This document shows positions 19,540-31,700 of a stretch of DNA of 64,000 bases, piece after piece. Location of the stretch: contig JAPMTP010000045.1 in the NCBI GenBank assembly GCA_026413225.1, positions 124,001-188,000 of the forward strand. Direction: 5' to 3'. A program made the position numbers and the translations under genes. Source of the stretch: Otis tarda (Eukaryota; Chordata; Aves; Otidiformes; Otididae). Each line of letters opens with the position of its first letter. Position 1 is the stretch's first letter. The notes beneath the pieces are model-generated. The model was not told the origin of the DNA. It saw only the letters and a program-made list of their open reading frames with translations, and made no database searches.

Positions 19540-22500
19540 GTCAGTGGAGAAGGAGGGGAAGGGGTAATGGCAGAGATTCCCCTGCAGCCCATGCTGAGGC
19601 AGCCTGTCCCCCTGCAGCCCGGGAAGGACCCCACCTCGGGGCAGGGGAGGAACGTGAGGAGTTCTCCCCCCAGATGAGGAAGGAGCAGGGTAAAGCAACA
19701 AGTGATGAACTGACCGTAACCCCCACTGCCATTCGCCCCTGTGCCGCGCGGGGCCGGTAAGGAGGTAGAGATATTTTAGCTGAAGTTAAGCCTGGGAAGA
19801 GGGAGGGGTTAGGTTCTCCCTCACCCGCCCTGCCGTGCCATACCTGACACCCCTATAATCCTTTGATTAGGCACCCCAGGCCTGCTGGAAACAAGCCTAA
19901 CCCTTGCATTTCTCTTAACAGCAAACCCCAAGATCGCTTCTTGGCCCAGTCCCCACTCCCACGGTTGACAAATTCCCACATCATCCGGCTGAAAGATGTA
20001 GGAGGCGGAGCACAAATTCAGCCTTTGGCCAAACTCCCAGGCACACAGACAGCAGGAGCGGCCGGGCTGAAAGTCACCAGCACACCAGCTCAGACGCACA
20101 CACGCAAAACCACATCGCTTCCCTCCAAACATACATGGCCAATCTACAAATGTCCTGCAAGCACAGGATTCCCGCTATTCCCAGGCCTGCTCTGGTGCTC
20201 GGCAGGACCTGAACGTCAACGTCCGCACAAAGGGGCCGCTCTGCTGAGTGGGAGCACGGTCAGCTGTGCTGTGGTCCTTTGGCACCGCCGGCGCCTGCCA
20301 CCACACCTGCAAACCACACTCTTGCAGGAGAACAGCTAGCACATCCTGCAAGCTTTTGTCAGGCTTCACTTGGAGACTGAAGCAGTACATTTTACAGAGG
20401 AGCGCTCCTCGGCAAACCCTAGAGCGGTTCTTCAGCACATGCCTCAGCGCCAGCCTCCCTCGCTGGCGTTTTCATCCCCTGCTTTCCTCACAACATCAGA
20501 CTTCCTCGCTTGTACAGAGGAACACCAGATCTGCACATCTCGTGCATTTCCGCTGACCGTAAGTTACCCTCCAGAGAGGCTGGGATATACGTGCACTCTT
20601 ACAAACTGCCTAGGAAAACCATATCCTTATTTCTCACCTACCAGCACGTCTTACCTGGCAAAGCCATCTCCATCACGCTCACCTCCAGGAATACCTGCTC
20701 TCTTACAACATATTCCAGTGCCTCCAGTGTACCTCATTCTCACACAGGGGCAAGCTGTCCTAGGACAGCGATGGTCACAGGTTTGGGAGCACTGGTGTTC
20801 CTCAACATCCCACGTCTTCCTTGGCTTTCCAGCATACCATCAGCAGACAAGTACGCAGGCAGCCAGCGAGGCTCTTTTGCCGTTCAGCCATCTGGGACAT
20901 AATTCCTACTTTAGTCACAGCCCCTTTCCCCACGGTCACTGCACTTCCCGCCATTTCTCCAGCTCTTTTCCTACTTGAGCCATTGCGAAAGACGCTGCTA
21001 TCGCCCGTCTGTTCCATTACACGGGACTTCCTGGCAAAGACGCTCCATGAACCTTCAGGTCCCAACTGCTCACACAGGATGCCTCGCTTTATTCACCCCG
21101 ATTTTCTAGGACCCCCGATCGGGTTGGCTTTCTTCACCAGGCAGACAGACCTTCGTGCCTGGCCTCCCGCTGCGGGTGGGCTCCTACAGGCACACACGCC
21201 TGCGTGACACCTTCCAAGGAGCCGCACCACCTTCCCAACCCCTCGACAACAAGAACCACCCCTCATGGCACCCCCCAGCCCAACTCCCTCATTCTGGGGT
21301 ATATTCTTCTACTTTTCTCCCCTTCTCTGGAATAAAGGAGTCCCTAACGTCCTGGCGTTACTTTGCCCACCTGGCACCATGCCTTGGGGCACAGCAAAGT
21401 GAAATTGCTGCAATACACCACCAGAACTCACAGGATGCACTAAGAAACAATAACCAACAAGAGCAACTGGGACATGGGTCTGGACCAGCACCTCCTCTCG
21501 GCTTGGGCTTTGGCTATTTGTGCTCCTTTTGTATCTTTGGTTGCAGGGACTGTAACTACATCGACATCAGGCTCCAACCAACCCAAACACATCCCTACCA
21601 GCAGCCCAGAGTGGCTGGGAGTCATCTACACTCGCTCCAGCTTCCGGAGAGATGCTGCTCTCTACCCACACCTCCCAGATCCACCCCGTTTGAGGGAGCC
21701 TGGGGCTGAACAGGGAGAAGCCTTTGTCGTCAACCGCTTGGCTGGAAGTCTGGGAGGCGGCGCGTGGCCCAGATTGCTCGCGCAGCGGCATCTGCCCTAA
21801 ACCAGCCGGCTGCTTTCACACCGCTCCGGCTCGCAGACCTTGGGACAGGACAACCACGCACGAGTGCGCACACACGCACAAACACACCGTGCAAAATATT
21901 TATTCAAAAGAGGTCTGCACGCACCGCGTGCTCGGCTGCCGTTTCACCCTGCACACCTGGCAGCGGTGCACTCCGACAGCTCCCAAGCCCCCGCATTGAT
22001 CCATGTGCCTCAAACGGACCGTCCCCTTCGCATCTGAGCGCAAACCACAACGGAGAAAGCAACCCAGGAAAGAGATCTGTCCTCTCCCCGAGCAGCGTGG
22101 GGCTCATTTCTGCCCACTGCCCACCAGCAAGCCCAGATGTTGGCAGGAGTCAGGCCTGGCCCGGGGCCACTGTCCCAGGCCCTGAACGGAGCAGGGGAAA
22201 GCTGCAGCGCTGCTCTGGCAACGCCGTTTCCCTTACTCAGAAAGAAGGGGCACTAACAAAAGGAGCTTTGCCCCTTTCCACTTGGAAAACACTCACATTT
22301 GGCATCAATTTGGTGGCTCAGAAAAGTCTGGCTGGCACGACAGGGAGAGGGGGTGAGAAGATACACGGGGTGGTCCTTCTGGAAAACACCACAAATTACA
22401 CTTTTGCTGTTTCAAGTCTCCATTTACTTCAGCGCACCAGACCCAGAGGCATTCAGGTTTCTTTCCCCACGCTCTTTTGAAAAACCCTGTTCTGGGGAAA

Positions 22501-22689
22501 GTTTGGCTAGTCCTCATGCCGCAGCGCTATGCACCCATCGTGTCCTCCACGGCGCAGCTTCCAGGGAGCCCTGACCGCTTCTGCGCCCACAGACTGAGCC
22601 CCTCTTAGTGTAGGTTTGCTTATTTTAAAAAAAAAAAAAACCCCAAAAAAACCAGCAAACCCCAGCAGCATCACAGAGCCTCTTTTTAG
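19540..22689. other. Spacer between copies A and B; 3' UTR of copy B at its right end
   Basis: No exon or transposon is recognised between 19540 and about 21880. The sequence is repeated at 42580-45745 and, in part and inverted, at 55721-56400. From 22756 down to about 21880 it probably holds the 3' UTR of copy B, ending at a polyadenylation signal. An A-rich tract lies at 22626-22652. Confidence 0.5.
21899..21904 (-). terminator. Polyadenylation signal of copy B (AATAAA)
   Basis: The plus strand reads tttatt, so the minus strand has AATAAA about 0.85 kb past the copy B stop codon. The same signal is at 44954-44959 after copy C. Copy A has no counterpart because its 3' flank is different. 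Confidence 0.45.
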
Positions 22690-22756
22690 GTCATTTGCTG
22701 GCTCCCTGGTGCTTTCTCCTGGATCTCCTCGTACTTGGGCGGAGGGGTCAGCGGCT

Positions 22757-25700
22757 CTATCGTGACAGGAGCCGTGCAGGTTCTGCCGTGGGCTCTCTGG
22801 CCTTCTGCTTGCCCACGCACACAGGCTGCTGGGCTTGCAGGGACTCTTCTTTCAGCCTGCACAAAACGGGAGGGGGAAAGCGTCCGTCACCGCGTCAACC
22901 TCCCAAAACACAGCTGGCCTCTGCACTTGCACCCCTCCTAGGACCCTCCCCACACCATGGGGTGATGCTGAAGGACATGGGAGCAGCAAGCCCCTTGCTC
23001 GGACCGGCAAAAACTTCAGCAGGCACTTTCCCTGTGCCCATTCCTCGTGCCCTGGACAGCCCTTCCCATCGGCTCCCACGCCTGGCTCCGTCCCGCTGAC
23101 ACCGGCCCTCCACCCCAGCCGATGCCGCCGCTCTCCCTGGGTCCGGCCCGTCCGCACCAGGGAATTTGCCAAGGGTCCCCCGACTCTGCCACTGCCTGAC
23201 TGCGCTGGGCCCTGCGAGGCACCCAGAGGACGTCTCTCTGCTTCTCCTCACCATTCTGATTTGGACCATACCAACACGGGACCAGTCCTGGCCAGCGGCA
23301 CAACCAGGCGTGTATCGCTGCCGCGAGGCTGCACCACTCCTTCCCCCGAGTTTCCCGTCGCTTTGCAGCCCAGGACCTTGTCTCACTCGGACCCGCGGCC
23401 ACCCACAGCCACCCGGCCTCTGGTACCTCTTGCTCTCATGAAGCTTCATCATTTCTTCTTTCTTCTCCAGGCAGCTCTGGAGGTTCTTGAGCTTTTCCAA
23501 CAGCTCCTCCACGTGTTTCTGCCTCTGCAGCCCTGCTTGTTCCCTTTCCTCCTGAGGGAGCTGCTTCAGAGACCGCGTTCCTGACAGCTCCTTCATCTTC
23601 ACCAGGCTTGCCAGAGCACTAATGATGTCAACGTACTGCGGAAAGCCCCGGGAATGCATTATTTCCTCGGCCTGACAATTCCTCTGCCACCTACCATCAC
23701 CCTGCTCAGCCACCTGCTCTCATTCTGCTCCACTGAGGGAGACAGACAACGCCGCGAGGAACCTGCTGCACTCCCCTTCCCACTTTGTCTACTTTCCACG
23801 CGTGCTTTCCCTGGGTGAGCTTCCCACGGACCGTACCCTCTCCTCAAGGATCAGGCCCGACTCCCGCAGGGAAACAGCCCCAGAGAGCTGAGATGGGAAG
23901 GGGAGAAGGATGCGCCGTTGCGTTTCCAGGCATCCTGAGACGTCCTGGCAGACGCCTGGCGTGCCCTGGCACCTGCCATCCACACTTTGGCCTCACCCAC
24001 ATTCCCGCAAGGACCCTGACGCTCATCGCTCACTTCCGAAATGTGTTTGAAACCACTCTCCCCTCTACGAGCCCTGGGTACCGTTTCTACACGTCTGTCG
24101 CTGACCTACCATCTTCTCGCTGAGCTCCATCGCCTTAAACACCTCCGAGCTCGTTGCCACATCGGCGGCCTCGTGCGCAGCCCCGTGAGGAACGGCGTCA
24201 GGAGCCTGCACAGACAGGGAAAGAGCAATGGAGCCGCCGCACTGCCTGGCGCTGGGCCGAGCTGCCTTGTGCGCCTGCCTTCCGCTGCGCGGCACAGGCT
24301 GCCCCGGCAATGCGGTCCGCAGCCAAGCCCTTCGCCCGCCGCCTCCTGCCAATGTCACCTCCTCACATGGCACCAAGCGCTTTTCTGAAGCCTGGCACTT
24401 TTTCTTCTGCAACGCTTTCCTATCACCTGCGCACACTACCATGCACGGGAGAGCTGCCTTTGCATGGGAACAGCCTGAGCCCCATGCACATGAGGAGCCT
24501 GTGCCCCTGGCATGGCCCATTGCCCCCTCCTCCGCGTTACGGGCTCCACCATGCCTGTCAGGCCCTAACGGATGCCTCTTCCCCCTACAGCCCTGACAGC
24601 CTCACTTACCTGAGGACTGACTCTCCTCCAGCATCTTCAGTCTCCCCCGGAGCTCGTCCATGCCTGCTTTTTGGCGCCGGATCGTTTCCTCGTGCCTCTG
24701 GTCTCGGCACCGCATGCCCAGGTTGACCAAGGCCCACGCCGGCTGCAGGAAGAAGCAGCCCAGTCAGTTCTCGCCCAAATCGCCTCCGGGTCAACACGAG
24801 CTCAGCTTGACCCCGGCTTAGACACCACCACGCTGAAAAACGCCGCTCCCTCGGCAGGTGCCAAGAGCCAAGCCTGTGTGGTGTCTCTTCCCACAGCCTC
24901 CTGGCAGATTGGTGGGGTACAGCAGCGGCAGCAGAGACCCCTTACGTGGTCCCCTGTGCCGGCCTCACGCTGGCAAGGGCATCAGCCCTGCAAACGCTCT
25001 GGAGAGCTGGGAGCAGGACGGCGCGTGGCTCTCAGCGGCCCCCTCAGCGTTTTTCTCTGGCACTTGGCGCCACCGCAGAGGATTTTATTGCCTTGGACAC
25101 AGGCACACCGATCCGCTCGGTGGCCTGCCTTTCTACGTGATCATAGAATGACAGAACGGTTTGGCTTGGAAGGGACCTTTAAACCCCATCCAGTCCAACC
25201 CCCCTGCAAGGAGCAGGGACATCTCCAACCACACCAGGTTGCTCAGAGCCCCGGCCAACCTGGCCTGGAATGTTTCCAGGGATGGGGCATCCACCACCTC
25301 TCTGGGCAACCTGCGCCAGTGCTCTACCCATGATGTTCTACTGATCGCATGCGGGATTCTCTTCTGCGCTACACCCCGCCGTTCCCTTGCTTGCTGCATG
25401 GCCCCAAACATCCAGACACTCAGGAGAAGGGAAGCCCTTCATCCCACCCTGCCCACTGCTGCAAGCTCCCCGCTCGGCTCTGGCCGCTGTCGCCCCGCCA
25501 TTCGCTCTCAAACAACAGCTTTGCCTGGGCTGCACCTCTGGCGCCCGCCGCTTCCCCTCCCCATCGCTACGTGTGCACCAGGGCAGGCGCTACATCCCGC
25601 TCAGCGTCAGGCTCTGAGTCACCGCCTGCCACCCAGCCTTCCTCGCTGGCACGCCCTCTGCCACCCTTGCCGTACAGGATGTACGATTCCTACAGTCCCT

Positions 25701-28700
25701 CCAGCTGCTGCCGCAGTCACCTTGCAGTTCTTCCCTTTTCCCGTGCCAGGGAACTCAAAAGGGGATTCAGCGCGGAGGACAAAAGACCCTCCATTCCCGT
25801 CCGGTGCAACACGCTACCCCTGCTCCTGCTCGCTCAGCCCTGTTACTGCTTTTGTGGCGCCAATACCACCAGCAAGGTTGGGAAAAGGAGCCAACGCTTG
25901 CAGATCTTCCCCTCCATCGCCCCCGCCTCTTCTTGGCAATCAGCACAGCCATCCGCACACACCACACCTCGCGCTTCCAAAGCGCTGCGCCCACATCCAG
26001 CTCCTCACCCGCTGGCAATGCCCGCGCAGGAGCACGGCTGACGTGGCTCGTGGGTGCCACGGGCAGCCCTGCTCCTGCCTTTGGCCAGCTCGCAGCACGC
26101 CTGAGGCGGGCTGGGGCACTGGCCACTCTCACCGGCACACTGACAAACACCACGTGCGCCATCGATACCCTCAGCAAACCCAGAGCTCGGCAGCCTCCGT
26201 GCGGACTCACCCTCCCAAAGGCTTCAGCCACTTTTGCCGGTATCCCGGGAGCCTGCTTCACCTTCACCACCGCTTCTCGCGAGGTGTCCCTCAGCGCCTG
26301 ACACTCTGCTCGGGCTTGCCTGTGCCAAGAGACAAGACCCTTGAGGGACACCATGACGGACAACAGCTGCCCAAACAGCTTGTGGAGAGCAGCACCCCGG
26401 GCACCCGCTGGTGACTATCGCGGGGTGGGTGGGAACGTTCAGCTCAGTTCGTGGTGACTTCAACACACGGCCACTGGCACGTGTTCCACTAAACCCCTAT
26501 CTCAGTTCACGAGGCGCTTGCATAGAGCCCCCATCGCTGAGCTCCGCTCCGCGGCTCTCGCACACACCTTTGGCTCCTGGGGAGATCCCGAAATGCCACC
26601 AGCTGCTGGGAATCCACAAAGCAGCTTTGGCCAAGGCCCCAGTTCATGGCTGCGTGTACCTTAACTCATTAACTGCTGCTTGCAGAGCTCTGTCCTTCTC
26701 CTTCATCACCATGGCCATCTCCAACAGCTCCTTTCTAAGCAGGTGCAGCTCCCACTCTCGGTCTTTCACCTGGCACATGTTCCGCTCCACTTCTGACTTC
26801 CGCTGCTCGCTCAGCTCCCCTAGGCACACCACAGCTCCATGGGTGTCTGGCTCCCCCATCACCCAAGCCCTGGGGGATCCGCACCTCCCAGTGATCCGAC
26901 GTCCGCGGCCACGTCCCTTTTTCCCAAGGAATCATCGTGAGGGCCGTCAGCCATCATGGCGCTTGTCCCCACAAACCCTCGCCCTGCCCTCGCTCGCAGC
27001 CCTCGCCTCCTGGGCCCTGCCACCAGACCTTGCTTCCCTAAATCACGGCGCAGGGCCGGTCTCTTTGTCAGGGCAGATGCCGCAGTCACGGCTCGCTACA
27101 GCCACTTGCCCTCTGCTTCGAGAAAAGCGGGGTCGCCAGCATTTCCTGGCCTGCCCGCTTTCACCCACCTGCCTTCCTCATTCGCTTCGCGCCGTTATGG
27201 CCAACAAAAGCAGGCCACGCGCATCCCTTCGTCTCACACCTCAGGCTCCTTTCTGCCCCATACAGCCCCCCCAAAGCAACGTCACTCCCACTGAGGGATC
27301 CCCGGACAGGCTCTCCCAATTTAAAGCCTCAGGCCACCTTCGGCTCCAAGGGAGCCCAAGCAGTGGCATCCTGGAGAAAGATGGGCTCCATTTGCGTGCG
27401 TGTCCCCATCTCCCTTGGGGAGATGCATCTGCTCACCTTGGGGTGAGCATCTGCTCACCGTCACTCACCAGCACTGCTACCGCTTACCCAAGGACAGCGA
27501 GGAATTCACCCACCCCCAGAGGGAACGGACCGCCTGCTTTGCCCCAAGCTGCCCTACAGCTTCGCTTTCGCATGGGGACATCGCTTTCCCGTAGCTGCGC
27601 CGTGCCCGCTTCACACCTACCGCCCTCGTTACCGCTCGCAGGAGGGACGGGAAGACGGAGGCCATGCAGTATGCTTCACCCACCTCTCAAGTCCAACATC
27701 CTGCCTCTGGTTTCCTTGAGCTCCTTGCTTAGCTGGGTGATGACGTCCTCCTTGGACAGGATCACGTTCTGCATCTCCGCCACCTCCTCCCTGCATTTCC
27801 TGACAAAGATAACCGCCGCTCTCACAGCTGCTTCGACAGACTCATTTCCCGGAGCCCGCGCACGCCTTCCTGAGCCCCATCTCATCATCGACACACGCAC
27901 GTCGCTCTTTTACCTGCCCTTCGCTCCCTGAGCTTCACACCTCTGGCCTCGCCAGCTCCCTCTCTCTTGCCCGCAGCCGTCCGCATGGGACAGCGGAGCA
28001 CTTACACGCTCTTCCGCATCACGTGGAAACTACACGCACTTAAGACCATCTCAGCCTACCCAGAGGACTCTTTCCACCTCAGGGCTGCTTGCGCAATGCC
28101 CCTTGGCCTTCCCTGGGCTCCCCAGGCGACAGCCGCTCTTCTCCCAGCCCCTCCAGCCCAGCCAGCACACCTTACCTCAGAAAACAGGGCGGCTCCCTGA
28201 CAGAAGATGCATCCAGCGAGGTTCCCAGCATCGACTCACGGCCATTGCCCTCAAACTCTACGGCACACGTTAACACCGCCGCATTACTTCTTGGTCATGC
28301 GCACGTTTGGCCCGCTCGCTTCCGCTATGTCTATCTTTTCCTCCCCAACAGCCCCATCGACTGAGGACCACCCATTTGCAGAAACCCACCACGCTCAGTG
28401 CCCATTCCAATACTGGATAGACAGTTCCTCACATCCTTCCTCACTCAGCATCTCTTCCGCCCGTGGACAACAGCTCTGCCTTGTTCCCAGAGACCCTGGC
28501 CAGCCTGCAGACCCTCGCCAGCCTCTCACCGCGGGATTCAGGTTCGGCCCCTTGGAGCCTCGATAGCTTGCCTGGGCTCGGAGACGGGCACAGGCCACGG
28601 AGAACAGCCTGCACGCGCCCGCCCTGCAGACAGCGCTACCCCAGCCTCTGGCCATGGCTTTCCCTACATATTTAGCATGCAACCCTACTTCCCTGGGGGA

Positions 28701-31700
28701 CAATTCGGAGATTGCACCCCTCACTGTCCTCTACTTCGGAGCTTCTACCAGTGATGGCACCGCTTCTCCACACTGCTCTCCGTACAGGGAGAGACCTGAC
28801 GGAGAGGGACCGAAAGAGAATGGCCGAGGGCTGGCAGAGGACTCTCACACTGCACGCTAATCCCAAGGCTTTACGAGACCCACGGCTCCGTTCCTTGAGG
28901 CGCTGGCTGCTCTCGCTTGCCTTGAGGAGCGCAGCAGCCGAGAGCGGGAGCCCTCACGCACAGCGCCGGGCGCCTGCTCGCTGCTGGCTCCTACTGTGCG
29001 GCAGCTCCTACTGCCAAGCCCTTCGCCGGCCGCCTTCTGCCAATGTCACCTCCTCACGTGGCACCAAGCGCTTTCCTGAAGCCTGGCACTTTTTCTTCTG
29101 CAACGCTTTCCTATCACCTGCGCACACTACCATGCACGGGAGAGCTGCCTTTGCATGGGAACAGCCTGAGCCCCGTGCACGTGAGGAGCTTGTGCCCCCG
29201 GCATGGCCCATTGCCCCCTCCTCCACGTTACGGGCTCCACCATGCCTGTCAGGCCCTAACGGATGCCTCTTCCCCCTACAGCCGTCAAAGCCTCACTTAC
29301 CTGAGGACTGACTCTCCTCCAGCATCTTCAGTCTCCCCCGGAGCTCGTCCATGCCTGCTCTTTGGCGCCGGATTGTTTCCTCGTGCCTCTGGTCTCGGCA
29401 CCGCATGCCCAGGTTGACCAAGGCCCACGCCGGCTGCAGGAAGAAGCAGCCCAGTCAGTTCTCGCCCAAATTGCCTCTGGCTCAACACGAGCTCAGCTTG
29501 ACCCCGGCTTAGACACCGCCACGCTGAAAGACGCCGCTCCTTCGGCAGCTGCCAAGAGCCAAGCCTGTGTGGTGTCTCTTCCCACAGCCTTCTGGCAGAT
29601 TGGTGGGGTACAGCAGCGGCAGCAGAGACCCATTACATGGTCCCCTGTGCCGGCCTCACGCCGGAAAGGGCATCAGCCCTGCAAACGCTCTGGAGAGCTG
29701 GGAGAGGGACGGCGCGTGGCTCTCAGCGGCCCCCTCAGCGTTTTTCTCTGGCACTTGGCGCCACCGCAGAGGATTTTATTGCCTTGGACACAGGCACACC
29801 GATCCGCTCGGTGGACTGCCTTTCTACGTGATCATAGAATGACAGAATGGTTTGGCTTGGAAGGGACCTCTAAACCCCATCCAGTCCAACCCCCCTGCAA
29901 GGAGCAGGGACATCTCCAACCACACCAGGTTGCTCAGAGCCCCGGCCAACCTGGCCTGGAATGTTTCCAGGGATGGGGCATCCACCACCTCTCTGGGCAA
30001 CTTGCACCAGTGCTCTACACATGATGTTCTACTGATCGCATCCGGGATTCTCTTCTGTGCTACACCCCTGCACACAGACCCCCGTGGTTCCCTTGCTTGC
30101 TGCATGGCCCCAAACATCCAGACACTCAGGAGAAGGGAGGCCCTTCATCCCACCCTGCCCACTGCTGCAAGCTCCCCGCTCGGCTCTGGCCGCTGTCGCC
30201 CCGCCATTCGCTCTCAAACAACAGCTTTGCCTGGGCTGCACCTCTAGCGCCCGCCGCTTCCCCTCCCCATCGCTACGTGCGCACCAGGGCAGGCGCTACC
30301 TCCCGCTCAGCGTCCGGCTCCGAGTCACCGCCTGCCACCCAGCCTTCCTCGCTGGCACGCCCTCTGCCACCCTTGCCGTACAGGATGTACGATTCCTACA
30401 GTCCCTCCAGCTGCTGCCGCAGTCACCTTGCAGTTCTTCCCTTTTCCCGTGCCAGGGAACTCAAAAGGGGATTCAGCGCAGAGGACAAAAGACCCTCCAT
30501 TCCCGTCCGGTGCAACACGCTACCCCTGCTCCTGCTCGCTCAGCCCTGTCATTGGTTTTGTGGCGCCAATACCACCAGCAAGGTTGGGAAAAGGAGCCAA
30601 CGCTTGCAGATCTTTACCTCCATCGCCCCCGCCTCTGCTTGGCAATCAGCACAGCCATCCGCACACACCACACCTCGCGCTTCCAAAGTCCTGCGCCTAC
30701 ATCCAGCTCCTCACCCGCTGGCAATGCCCACGCAGGAGCACGGCTGACGCAGCTCGTGGGTGCCACGGGCAGCCCTGCTCCTGCCTTTGGCCAGCTCGCA
30801 GCACGCCTGAGGCGGGCTGGGGCACTGGCCTCTCTCACCGGCACACTGACAAACACCACGTGCGCCATCAATACCCTCAGCAAACCCAGAGCTCGGCAGC
30901 CTCTGCGTGGACTCACCCTCCCAAAGGCTTCAGCCACCTTTGCCGGTATCCCGGGAGCCTCCTCCACCTTCAGCACCGCTTCTCGCGAGGCGTCCCTCAG
31001 CGCCTGACACTCTGCTCGGGCTTGCCTGTGCCAAGAGACAAGACCCTTGTGGGACACCGTGACGGACAACAGCTGCCCAAACAGCTTGTGGAGAGCAGCG
31101 CCCCAGGAACCCGCCAGTGACTATCTCGGGGTGGGTGGGAACGTTTAGCTCAGTTCGTGGTGACTTCAACACACGGCCACTGGCACGCGTTCCACTAAAC
31201 CCCTATCTCGTTTCACGTGGCGCTTGCATAGAGCCCCCATCACTGAGCTCCGCTCTGCGGCTCTCGCACACACCTTTGGCTCCCGGGGAGATCCCGAAAT
31301 GCCACCAGCTGCTGGGAATCCACAAAGCAGCTTTGGCCAAGGCCCCAGTTCATGGCTGCGTGTACCTTAACTCATTAGCTGCTGCTTGCAGAGCTCTGTC
31401 CTTTTCCTTCATCACCTTGGCCTTCTCTGACAGCTCCTTTCTAAGCAGGTGCAGCTCCCGCTCTCGGTCTTTCACCTGGCACATGTTCTGTTCCACTTCT
31501 GACTTCCGCTGCACGCTCAGCTCCCCTAGGCACACCACAGCTCCATGGGTGTCTGGCTCCCCCATCACCTAAGCCCTGGGGGATCCGCACCTCCCAGTGA
31601 TCCGACGTCCGTGGCCACGTCCCTTTTTCCCAAGGCATCATCGTGAGGGCCGTCAGCCATCATGGCGCTTGTCCCCACAAACCCTCGCCCTGCCCTCGCT

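Noticed and set aside
19863..20339. 158-codon open stretch in the spacer, present in all three spacer copies
   Set aside because: Conservation is explained by recent duplication. No splice context, start context or recognisable domain.
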